DNA of 64,000 nucleotides, taken from positions 12,108-76,107 of the forward strand of contig JBPCKC010000107.1 of the NCBI GenBank assembly GCA_051004675.1, read 5' to 3'. The notes below the pieces were generated by a model. That model did not search any database and was not told the origin of the DNA. It was given only the letters and a program-made list of their open reading frames with translations. Source of the stretch: JBDTSW01 sp051004675. GTDB taxonomy: Bacteria > Actinomycetota > Thermoleophilia > Solirubrobacterales > 70-9. Below are positions 14,367 through 21,758 of the stretch, one piece after another. Position numbers and translations under genes: made by a program. How positions within the stretch are numbered: position 1 is the stretch's first letter; every line of letters begins with the position of its first letter.

Positions 14367-14819
14367 ATGGCCGAGAAGTCCAAAACGGGTGCGATCTGGA
14401 TCGACGGGGTCCCAGTGGTCCCGACGATGCTCACGCTGAGGCCGTTCGAGGCCGGGTTCCTGCTCGAGACGACCGAGCGGAGCGTTAGGCAGCTCCTCAG
14501 GCAGGGCCGGATCGAGAACGCCTCGCGCGATGCTACGAAGCGGATCGCGGTCGAGGACGTCTGCACGCTCGTCGAGGAGCGGATCGAGGCCGGCCGGCTC
14601 ACGCCGCTGGCGCGCTACGTCCTGCTCGAGGTGCTCACGGGCCGGTTGCGCGTGCATCGAAGTCAGATCGGTTCCGGGGCCCCGGCCTCCCTGGCCAGTC
14701 TCGCCCTGCCAGGCGCCCCTCTCCCCTCCCGCAGCGCCACCACCGACTCGTTGCATAGGAGCACGTCGATTCCAAGGTCGAGTCCAAGGCACATCCCGAG
14801 AGCCGCTGATGCAACGTAG
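14367..14819 (+). CDS. HTH-like protein preceding the large recombinase
   Basis: A protein of 150 residues starting at ATG 14367. Residues about 20-75 (FLLETTERSVRQLLRQGRIE followed by NASRDATKRIAVEDVCTLVE) resemble a MerR/excisionase-type DNA-binding fold; the C-terminal part is Ser/Pro/Arg-rich and probably disordered. Its last 11 bases overlap the start of the large recombinase-like gene, so the two are co-translated. The 262 bp before it (14105-14366) separate two divergent operons and hold no gene; promoters for both are expected there. Confidence 0.6.
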   Translation: MAEKSKTGAIWIDGVPVVPTMLTLRPFEAGFLLETTERSVRQLLRQGRIENASRDATKRIAVEDVCTLVEERIEAGRLTPLARYVLLEVLTGRLRVHRSQIGSGAPASLASLALPGAPLPSRSATTDSLHRSTSIPRSSPRHIPRAADAT

Positions 14820-17223
14820 TCGCGCCCACGAGCTTCCTGCAGGCCCTCCCCTCGCCCCCGAGACAGAAGACGCGGTCAGGGCAATACTTTCGCGCTGCCA
14901 CGCTCACTCGAGGGCGAAGAACCCGTCCGGCACCAACCGGCTCAATCGGGTCCTGGCCCTCTGCGCCGAGATCGCCGCGCCCGACGCCGAGCCAGAGCTC
15001 GCCGCCCATTTCCGATCTCTCGCGGGCGTGAGCTGGCCGACGGCGTCCTGGGCACTCAAAGAGCGCGGCACGACGCAGCTTGAGGTCGTCGAAACCTTCC
15101 GGCGGGCGGTAAGGCGACACGCCCGCCTCGCGACGCTCGACGACCACATACTCGAGCTCCTCCACCCGCGCCCGATCTGGCCCGTCGTCTCGTTTCTGCT
15201 CGAGATGGGCTCCGCCTCAGCGGGAGAAATCGCCGATCGAGCCCTCTGGGCCTACGCCGAGACCGACGTTTCCGCGAACCGGGTGAGGGGGCGCGGGCGC
15301 CCGGCGCAGAGCAGCATCGACAACATGGAGATGATCACGCTGCGCCTGTTCGACCGGATCATCGAGCTGCGAAAGGGCCGCCACCCGCACCCCGCCTTCG
15401 CCCTGTGGACCGAGCGCCCCACCCTGACCGCGCCCGAGATAGGGCGCTCGGGCTGGGAGTTTCTCGCCCCCGACCTGGCGGAGATCCGCCTCGCCAGAAC
15501 CGGACTCGTGGAGGCGGTGCACCACGCACTCGGGGTGGGCCCGGACGCCGATCTCCTCGACGAAGTGAGACGGGCGAGCGTCACCCGGTTGGCACGCGGC
15601 GGCCCGCTGTTTCGCACCCTCCGCGACCTCGTGGCCGCCGACCTCTTGGTATGCACCGGGTGCCGGCCGGAGGCCCTGGCGCAGCTGATGCGAAGCGACT
15701 TCGTCGCCGACCACGTCGGGGTCCCTCCGGACAACCGGGGCGGCTACGCGCTTCTCGTCCGACCCAGGAAGGGACTGCCACATGACGAGATTCGGATCAA
15801 AGTGTTGTCCAACGGGCTCGGCCGTGAAGTCGAGGCCTATCGGACTTTGATGGAACGGGCGACGCCGGCGCTCCACCGCTGGCGGCGAAACGGCGAGGGC
15901 CGCACGCGCTACGAACGCGCGCCCGATGACTTTCCGCTGCTGGTCAGCGACCGGGTCAACTTCAGGCCCTTCGGCCAACACGGGCTGCGGCGACTGCTCT
16001 CGGGCGTGAAGCCGGATGTCCACGGCAGGCATTGCGAGCCGCTCATCCGCCGCGAACGGGGAGTGAACCCCGAGCTGAGCGAGGAGCAGCGCCGCTGCAT
16101 CGGACATCGGCCGACGGAGTGGCGACACGCCAGTTTTCAGCTTGGCTCGCGGGCCGGGCGGATGTGGAGCTCGGAGCACCCCTCAGATGGCGCCGACCCC
16201 CTGCTCGAGCCCCAGGTCTACGGGCATGCCCTCCTCGACCACGGCGAGGCCAAGGATCCCCTCAAGGCCGTCTACGGCGATCACAACCTCAGTGCTCACT
16301 TCGAGTTGATCGCCGGCAGGGCGACGGAGGGAATTTGGCGCCTCATATCCACCGACGATGGCCTCAGAGATCGGCCGAACCTCGCCCTCTGCCGCGAGCT
16401 CGCCGTCGGATACCGAGCACTCGCCGGACACATCGAGCACCTGCGTCGCGTGGCGTCCGAGCGCTACGCGGATCCGGGCTTGAAACCGCCTCCGAAAATC
16501 CTCCGGCCGGAGCTACCCACGCGGGCCAGCCAGAACGAGAAGCTCGATCGCCTGCTGGCGAGCACCGATCGTCTTCTTGAGGGCCAGGACGTCGCGTTCG
16601 CCCTGCATGCGGAGCTTCGCGCACACCTGACCGGATTGCTCCAGCTCCATGACGAGCTGGCGCGCGCCGCCGAGAAGCGCGAGGAGATCGTCGTGGAGGT
16701 CTCATCGCTGCTTTACGACGAGACCCGCTGGGAGCGGATTCCCGACGAAGAACCCCCCGGAGCGGACGTGGTCACCGAGGATCTCCGCAGCCTGCTTGAG
16801 GGTCGCCCGGCGGGCTCGGGCGAGCGCGAGCCGCCGGGCGCGGTCAGGGGCTGGTTGCTTCCCAGTGAGCTTCCCGAGATCGTCGACGTGAATCGAAGCA
16901 CCGCGTACCGCTGGACGGTCGGGAAGAACCTGCCCCGCGATCCCGAACGGCGTCCTTGGGAGCCGGACGCGATCCCGATCGACCGCTCGCTGGGGCCTCG
17001 CTTCGCCCGGATCTTGGTCGACGCCGTCAAGCCGACGTTCTGGCCGACCCCGGCATCGCGCGGCCGACTCGCGCAGGCGCTCTCCGAGTGGCCACAGATC
17101 GAGGGCTGGGTCAAGGCAGGCAAGCCGACCTGGCGGTGCAAGGCCCCCCTCACGCTCCCTCAGCCGTTCGCGAAGCGCCTCGAGTCGGGGGCGCGCCCCA
17201 CGGGATCAGCCGATGCGCGCTAG
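14809..17223 (+). CDS. Very large divergent tyrosine-recombinase-like protein
   Basis: An 804-residue protein starting at ATG 14809, far longer than normal integrases (350-450). The middle third has a candidate tyrosine-recombinase core: Arg286 in VCTGCRPEALAQLMRSDF (box I), Lys321 in VRPRKG, Arg439-His440 in TEWRHASF (box II), His473 in YGHALLDH, and Tyr489 in KAVYGDHN as nucleophile. The first 250 residues are helical and may bind DNA. The last 300 include a coiled region (HDELARAAEKREEIVVEV) and an HTH-like segment (LPEIVDVNRSTAYRWTVGKN). It could recombine or transpose DNA, or be a derived DNA-binding regulator. The gene overlaps both neighbours by 11 bp. Confidence 0.6.
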   Translation: MQRSRAHELPAGPPLAPETEDAVRAILSRCHAHSRAKNPSGTNRLNRVLALCAEIAAPDAEPELAAHFRSLAGVSWPTASWALKERGTTQLEVVETFRRAVRRHARLATLDDHILELLHPRPIWPVVSFLLEMGSASAGEIADRALWAYAETDVSANRVRGRGRPAQSSIDNMEMITLRLFDRIIELRKGRHPHPAFALWTERPTLTAPEIGRSGWEFLAPDLAEIRLARTGLVEAVHHALGVGPDADLLDEVRRASVTRLARGGPLFRTLRDLVAADLLVCTGCRPEALAQLMRSDFVADHVGVPPDNRGGYALLVRPRKGLPHDEIRIKVLSNGLGREVEAYRTLMERATPALHRWRRNGEGRTRYERAPDDFPLLVSDRVNFRPFGQHGLRRLLSGVKPDVHGRHCEPLIRRERGVNPELSEEQRRCIGHRPTEWRHASFQLGSRAGRMWSSEHPSDGADPLLEPQVYGHALLDHGEAKDPLKAVYGDHNLSAHFELIAGRATEGIWRLISTDDGLRDRPNLALCRELAVGYRALAGHIEHLRRVASERYADPGLKPPPKILRPELPTRASQNEKLDRLLASTDRLLEGQDVAFALHAELRAHLTGLLQLHDELARAAEKREEIVVEVSSLLYDETRWERIPDEEPPGADVVTEDLRSLLEGRPAGSGEREPPGAVRGWLLPSELPEIVDVNRSTAYRWTVGKNLPRDPERRPWEPDAIPIDRSLGPRFARILVDAVKPTFWPTPASRGRLAQALSEWPQIEGWVKAGKPTWRCKAPLTLPQPFAKRLESGARPTGSADAR

Positions 17224-17752
17224 AGGTCGACGCGACCGTCCCGCCTCGCCGACGTTCCGCGCGGTGATCAAGCGCGGTCGAATCACCCTGGCTGCGTTCG
17301 GCCACGATCTGCTTCCCGCACGCGAGACGCGGGCGCTCCTCACTCGCTCCCTGCGAGCGATCTGCCTCGTCGAACTCTCGCTCGATAGAGGTGCGGAGGG
17401 CATGGAGCTAGTGGTCGCGCCGCTAGCCGAGTTGCCGCAAGACGACGAGAAAACCCTGGTGGCGTGGGCGGCGATCACGGGCTTTCGCCGGGTCTGGTTG
17501 CCGCGACGCATGATCGAGCTCGATGAGCCTACGGCGACGGCAACAGCGACCGTCAAGTGCCCGACCTGCGGACTGCGCTGGCGCGAGGAGGGTCCTGACT
17601 TCTGGGCGGAGGTCCGAAGGCAGGCGGAGTTCCCGGGCCGCTGCCCGGTCTGCGGCGGCACGCTTCGGCAGTGGAGAGTCAGCGGGGGGCACATCGCTCC
17701 GCCGAACGGCTCGCTTTGGCTCGACGCTGATTCGGGGTCCGATGGCTCCTGA
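17213..17752 (+). CDS. Zinc-ribbon protein in the recombinase operon
   Basis: A 179-residue protein whose start overlaps the end of the large recombinase gene by 11 bp. The C-terminal half has two CxxC pairs (KCPTCGLRW and GRCPVCGGTL, about 25 residues apart), a zinc ribbon. The N-terminal half is mixed alpha/beta with no known motif. The tight overlap with a recombinase-like gene and with a second small Cys-containing protein suggests a complex acting on DNA (inference). Confidence 0.58.
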   Translation: MRARGRRDRPASPTFRAVIKRGRITLAAFGHDLLPARETRALLTRSLRAICLVELSLDRGAEGMELVVAPLAELPQDDEKTLVAWAAITGFRRVWLPRRMIELDEPTATATATVKCPTCGLRWREEGPDFWAEVRRQAEFPGRCPVCGGTLRQWRVSGGHIAPPNGSLWLDADSGSDGS

Positions 17753-18044
17753 GCGAATCCTCGCCGCCCGATGCCGCTGCGGTGCCTCGGTTCTGTTCTC
17801 GGCTCGGCCGCGAACCACGCTGCCGCCCGTGCTTCAGTGTCCTCCCTGCGCGCGCCGGGACGCCGACGTCACCGCCCTGTCCGGGGCACTGGAGAGTGAA
17901 CTGCTGGTCCAACGCGCAGAAAGCCTTCGGCCGGCGACGGACCACGCGGCCCACCCGGACCTCGATCGGCTCGTGCGCGACCTGCGAAAGCTCTCCGAGG
18001 GCCTCCGGCGACGGCGTCAGCTCCACCCGAATTCGTCCGACTGA
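17742..18044 (+). CDS. Small Cys-pair protein, last gene of the recombinase operon
   Basis: A 100-residue protein starting at ATG 17742, overlapping the previous gene by 11 bp. Two cysteine pairs (ARCRCGASV and QCPPCARRD) suggest another small zinc-binding fold; the C-terminal half is a charged helix (LDRLVRDLRKLSEGLRRRRQ). No family is recognised. Confidence 0.52.
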   Translation: MAPERILAARCRCGASVLFSARPRTTLPPVLQCPPCARRDADVTALSGALESELLVQRAESLRPATDHAAHPDLDRLVRDLRKLSEGLRRRRQLHPNSSD

Positions 18045-18090
18045 GGCTGTACACAAGACGGTTCGCAGCAATCAGTACTTGGAGAGAGAA

Positions 18091-19260
18091 ATGACGCCCA
18101 CCTTGATCATCCTGCTCGTCCTGGCGCTCATCGCGGTGGCCTGGCTCCTGACGCGCGTTCGCCTGCTCAACGCACAGCGCGACGAGGCGCGCGAAGAGGC
18201 CGCCACCGCCGTGACTGAGCACGCCGCCGCGACGGCCCGCCTCGAGGAAACTCAGGCCCAGCGCGACCAGCTCCTACGGGAGCGCGACGGGCAGGACGAG
18301 GCCCAGGGCGAGCTCGCGGGCGAGCTTACGAAGCTGACCCAGAACGTCGGTGAGATGCGGACAACACTCGACGGCGCGAAGACCAAGGCGACCGAGGCCG
18401 CCGAGGGAATGACCAGACTCGATGGCCATCTGACCGGGTTTACGAAGCGCCTCGCGAATCCCCAGAGCCGCGGTGCCTTCGGCGAGGAGGCGCTACGCAA
18501 CCAGCTCGAAGTACTTGGATTCGCGGAGGGCCGGGACTACCGCCGCCAGGTCCGGGAGTCGAGAACCGGCCGGCGCATCGACTACACCGTGGAGCTGCGC
18601 GGAGTCACGATCGGCCTCGACGCCAAGTTCGCGCTCGATCCCGACCTCGCCGAGCTCGCTCTCGCCCTCGAGGAGGGCGACCAGGAGCGCATCAGACCGT
18701 TCGCGCGGAAGCTCGTGGCTCGGGCCAAGGAGCTCAGCGCGAAGGTGTACTGGGCGCATCTCGATCGCAGTCCCAGCTTCGTGCTGATGTACGTGCCGCT
18801 CGAGGGCGCGCAGGAGGCCCTGTTCTCGCTCCCGGACTTCAGCTACGACAAGTTCGCCCTCCAGCATCGGGTGTATCTCGTCTCGCCGCTGCAGCTCGGT
18901 ACCACGCTCGGCGTGATCGCCGACGTCGCGCATGCCGAGAAGCGAAGCGAGGAGATCGAGGAGGTACACAGGGAGCTGGTCTCCCTCGACCAGGAGTTGG
19001 GCAAGTTCTGCGACCTCCATCACAAGCACGGGCGGCAGATCTCTGCAGTAGTCACCTCGTACGACGCCACCGCTGCGATGCTGAGCACGCGTGGAGGGCT
19101 CGGCCGCATGGCCAGCCGGCTCCGCGCCTATACGCGACGGGCCTTCAGCCGACCCGAGGATCTCCACCTGCACGCCGCCCGTGACGACGTGGTCGACATC
19201 GGTGAGGCGTACCGCAAGGCCGATGCCGAGACGAGCGCCGAGCTTCGCCGGTCGGCCTAG
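18091..19260 (+). CDS. RmuC-like DNA recombination protein
   Basis: A protein of 389 residues with start ATG 18091 behind a strong GGAGAGAG ribosome site. One N-terminal membrane helix (LIILLVLALIAVAWLLTRV) is followed by a long coiled coil (about 25-110) and a nuclease-like domain of the RmuC family: SRGAFGEEALRNQLEVLGFA, then a strand with conserved acidic/lysine positions (GVTIGLDAKFALD, where RmuC has the D-x-K of a PD-(D/E)xK-like fold) and SPLQLGTTLGVIADVAHAEK. RmuC limits inversion at short inverted repeats; its biochemistry is not settled. The presence of a membrane anchor agrees with family members. As an island copy it may be a defence-linked paralogue. Confidence 0.78.
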   Translation: MTPTLIILLVLALIAVAWLLTRVRLLNAQRDEAREEAATAVTEHAAATARLEETQAQRDQLLRERDGQDEAQGELAGELTKLTQNVGEMRTTLDGAKTKATEAAEGMTRLDGHLTGFTKRLANPQSRGAFGEEALRNQLEVLGFAEGRDYRRQVRESRTGRRIDYTVELRGVTIGLDAKFALDPDLAELALALEEGDQERIRPFARKLVARAKELSAKVYWAHLDRSPSFVLMYVPLEGAQEALFSLPDFSYDKFALQHRVYLVSPLQLGTTLGVIADVAHAEKRSEEIEEVHRELVSLDQELGKFCDLHHKHGRQISAVVTSYDATAAMLSTRGGLGRMASRLRAYTRRAFSRPEDLHLHAARDDVVDIGEAYRKADAETSAELRRSA

Positions 19261-19270
19261 GATCAAGGCG

Positions 19271-19723
19271 GTGAAGCACCAGAGCGACTCCGGGGTTCAG
19301 CAGGAAGCCGAAGCCGGCATCCTCGCGAGTGTCGCGGCCGAGGTCGGAGTCGAGCTCAAACAGAACGTCCGGCTCGACCTCGGGGATGCGTACGTGCAGG
19401 TGGACGGGGCGAGTCCCGACGAATCACTCATCGTCGAGGTCTTCGCGCGGGTGGGAAGGCTCGCAGGCGGCCAGCTCCACAAGGTCTCGACAGACAGCCT
19501 GAAGCTGATCGCGCTCAGACAGAGTCGTCCAGATGCCCGGATGCTTCTCGCCTTCGCGAGCGAGGAGGCCGCCAGCTCGGTCGTGGGCTGGCGTCGCCAG
19601 GCGATTCAGATGTGGGGCATCGAGATCGTGACGGTGCAGCCTGACGAGCGCACCCGGCAGGCGATACTCGACGCGCAAGAGCAACAGAAGATGGTCAACC
19701 CGCCACTCGGCGAGAGCGACTAG
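19271..19723 (+). CDS. Protein of unknown function following rmuC
   Basis: A 150-residue soluble protein starting at GTG 19271, 10 bp after the rmuC stop and therefore probably in one operon with it. An N-terminal helix (EAGILASVAAEVGVELKQNV) leads into strands LDLGDAYVQVDG and LIVEVFARVG, a layout that could be a small restriction-endonuclease-like fold (acidic strand followed by EVxA), but a catalytic lysine is not obvious. The far end meets the convergent XRE gene with a 4-bp overlap. Confidence 0.5.
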   Translation: MKHQSDSGVQQEAEAGILASVAAEVGVELKQNVRLDLGDAYVQVDGASPDESLIVEVFARVGRLAGGQLHKVSTDSLKLIALRQSRPDARMLLAFASEEAASSVVGWRRQAIQMWGIEIVTVQPDERTRQAILDAQEQQKMVNPPLGESD

Positions 19724-19932
19724 GAGATCTTGTCGAGCAGCTGGGCCGGGCGCACTCCGAGCGCGTGAGCCACTCGCACGATTGTCCCCAACCGCGGTTC
19801 CCGCACGCCCCGCTCGAGCCGACTGACCTCGGTGGGGTGCAACTCCGAGGCATGCGCGAGCGCCTCCTGCGTCAGGCCTTGGTCTCGTCGCAGGCGCCGT
19901 ACGTTCGTGCCGAACCGTTCCTGAGGGCTCAC
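19720..19932 (-). CDS. XRE-family helix-turn-helix regulator
   Basis: A 70-residue protein made up almost entirely of a Cro/C1-type HTH: LRRDQGLTQEALAHASELHP (helices 1-3) and TEVSRLERGVREPRLGTIVR. It has no ligand domain. It runs convergent to the rmuC operon and divergent from the caspase-like operon starting at 20125; an imperfect 29-bp palindrome at 19966-19994 in the shared upstream region is a likely operator. It may repress itself and the caspase-like operon. Confidence 0.85.
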   Translation of the reverse strand: MSPQERFGTNVRRLRRDQGLTQEALAHASELHPTEVSRLERGVREPRLGTIVRVAHALGVRPAQLLDKIS

Positions 19933-19965
19933 CGGGCGGATGCTCCGCGCAGTGGGCCAAAAGGT

Positions 19966-19994
19966 CTAGAGCCAATAACTCATATTTGGGCTAG
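19966..19994. promoter_or_regulatory. Candidate XRE operator
   Basis: CTAGAGCCAATA and TATTTGGGCTAG form an imperfect inverted repeat (9 of 12 positions) around ACTCA in an AT-rich island of otherwise GC-rich DNA, 34 bp upstream of the XRE start. The 192-bp region 19933-20124 holds no gene. Confidence 0.4.
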
Positions 19995-20124
19995 GCTCGC
20001 ACTAGTCATGTCAGGTCGCGTGACCATCTCCGACTCCTCGTCTATGCCTCACGGCCGAGAGCTCTCATTCGCGCTGCGCCCCCGAAGGCGCCAGCAGCGG
20101 TATCTACCCCCCGCCTGAACGAGG

Positions 20125-20496
20125 ATGCACGTCCCGACCCTCGTGATCACGCCGGGCTCGCGCGCTCGCTCCTACCAGCGCGCCTCGCGGCTCGTGGAAC
20201 GTGCGGCGAGCCAGGGCTTTGACTACTGGCGGATCGGGGGATTGTTCGACGGGGAGCTAGACGAGCTAGCGCTCGTCGCAGCGGACGACCGGTGGCCTCA
20301 TGCAGTGCCGGCCAGCCGCCTGCCCTCACCATTGCCCGCCCGTCTGATTCCCGTCGCGCTGGTTACGCCAAAGGGCGCATTCCTCTGGAAGCCGCTCGAC
20401 GAGGCAAAGGCCGAAGCCTGGCGGACTCGTGTGAACCGACTCGTCGACCAATACCGCGGCGGACACACCGTGGTACTCATGGACGGCCACTGCTGA
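20125..20496 (+). CDS. First gene of the caspase-like operon, unknown function
   Basis: A 123-residue soluble protein with ATG 20125 preceded by AACGAGG. It has alternating strands and helices (VPTLVITPGS; ASRLVERAASQGFDYWRIGG; ARLIPVALVTPKGAFLWKPL) and ends in HTVVLMDGHC. No known domain is recognised. Its TGA shares bases with the ATG of the caspase-like gene (TGATG), so the two are translated together. It may be an inhibitor, adaptor or substrate of the peptidase (inference). Confidence 0.6.
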   Translation: MHVPTLVITPGSRARSYQRASRLVERAASQGFDYWRIGGLFDGELDELALVAADDRWPHAVPASRLPSPLPARLIPVALVTPKGAFLWKPLDEAKAEAWRTRVNRLVDQYRGGHTVVLMDGHC

Positions 20497-21410
20497 TGGC
20501 GCTGGGCATTCTGTGCCTGGAGACCTACTGGGACCACGAGATCACCGACAGGCGCACCGTCCACGGGCTGTTGCAGCTGCTGGAAGACAACGAGCCCGCG
20601 GTGGCCGCCGACCACGCCCACGTAGCCACCAAGGAGGACATCCGCGCATACCTACAAGGAGCGTGGCCCGTCGATAGCTACGACGTCCTCTATGTGGCCA
20701 CCCACGGGAACACCGGAGGGATCGTCGACGAGGACGAGTTCGAGATCAGCCTTGGCAGACTGGCGGGGATGCTCGAGGGCCGGTGCGCCGGGCGCGTCGT
20801 CTTCCTTGCAGGCTGCAGCACACTCGACGTTCCGGAGCGCCGGGTGAAGGCGTTTCTCGAGCGGACGAAGGCTGCGGCGTTGGTTGGCTACACGAAAGAT
20901 GTCGACTGGCTGGAAGGCGCGCAGATGGACCTGATCGTGCTTGGCGCGCTGTCACGGGGTGGGCCCGACGCGATGGGCGCGTGGCAGGAGGAGCCGAAGC
21001 AGATCCTCGAAACGGTACGCGAGCGCCACGAGGTGTTTGCAGATCACATCGGATGGGACTACTGGCCGAGCAACCGGGCACTTCCCGCGCGCCGGCGGAA
21101 GGTGCCGGACGGGGCCCGCGAGACCGCCGAGCAGCTGATCGAAATCGCACACGACGAGCGCCTCGAACCAGGGATGCGCGTAGACGCAGTCAGAACGGCC
21201 GCGCGCCTCGGCGCAAGCCCCGGGGAGGTTGCCTCGGTCGCCAAGGACCGTGCTGCCCCGATCAAGGTCCGAAGCGCCGCGATCACCGCCCTGAGAGGCA
21301 TCTCAGGGGCCCCTGCCAAGTCGGTGCTGGTGAATCTCAGGAAGCGTGTCGCGGCCGACGAGCGCGATCCGGGCCGGGTTCGCTTGCGCCGTGCTTTGGG
21401 CCAGCGATGA
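20496..21410 (+). CDS. Caspase/CHAT-like cysteine peptidase with HEAT-like tail
   Basis: A 304-residue protein. Residues 1-160 look like a clan-CD cysteine peptidase: strand DVLYVATHGN with catalytic-type His70, then RVVFLAGCSTL with Cys107, followed by the turn AALVGYTKDVDWLEGAQMDL. The pattern (ILCLE start, HGxxGG, GCSTL, GYTKDVDWLE) resembles the uncharacterised DUF6642 group. Residues about 190-304 contain short paired helices (ARETAEQLIEIAHDERLEPG; MRVDAVRTAARLGASPGEVA; KVRSAAITALRGIS) that look like HEAT repeats and could sense a partner. It is coupled to small genes on both sides (TGATG and ATGA). In a defence island such a peptidase could be an abortive-infection effector (inference). 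Confidence 0.65.
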   Translation: MALGILCLETYWDHEITDRRTVHGLLQLLEDNEPAVAADHAHVATKEDIRAYLQGAWPVDSYDVLYVATHGNTGGIVDEDEFEISLGRLAGMLEGRCAGRVVFLAGCSTLDVPERRVKAFLERTKAAALVGYTKDVDWLEGAQMDLIVLGALSRGGPDAMGAWQEEPKQILETVRERHEVFADHIGWDYWPSNRALPARRRKVPDGARETAEQLIEIAHDERLEPGMRVDAVRTAARLGASPGEVASVAKDRAAPIKVRSAAITALRGISGAPAKSVLVNLRKRVAADERDPGRVRLRRALGQR

Positions 21411-21751
21411 ATCCTCCTGTGCCAGAGATACGCTTCAACGACGAAGCGATCCTGAGGGCGTTCGAGGCCTCCCGCCTGTGGCGAGCGCTGCTAGCACCCG
21501 ACTGGACGCACCCGACGCTGAAGGCTCTCATGCGGGGAGATCCCGTTGAGGTGACGGAGGCCCACATGCTGTTCGACATCGACATGCGCGATGCCCTGGA
21601 CAGGGCTTGGGAAGCGCCGCCGGACGAGCCAAAGATGCACGCCCCGGAGTACGACTACCTCGACCCAGCGATAGGGCGAATTCAGACTGCTCACCCGGGG
21701 GTCGTCGACGAGCTACTCGGGGACGCGCTCGTCGACGAAGAGCCCGGTTGA
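21407..21751 (+). CDS. Third gene of the caspase-like operon, unknown function
   Basis: A 114-residue acidic protein starting inside the stop of the peptidase gene (ATGA). It is helical in the first half (IRFNDEAILRAFEASRLWRA), with a charged C-terminus (LDPAIGRIQTAHPGVVDELL). No domain is recognised. The stop is 7 bp from the convergent hsdR stop. Translational coupling implies a stoichiometric partner of the peptidase. Confidence 0.58.
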   Translation: MNPPVPEIRFNDEAILRAFEASRLWRALLAPDWTHPTLKALMRGDPVEVTEAHMLFDIDMRDALDRAWEAPPDEPKMHAPEYDYLDPAIGRIQTAHPGVVDELLGDALVDEEPG

Positions 21752-21758
21752 CGATCGC

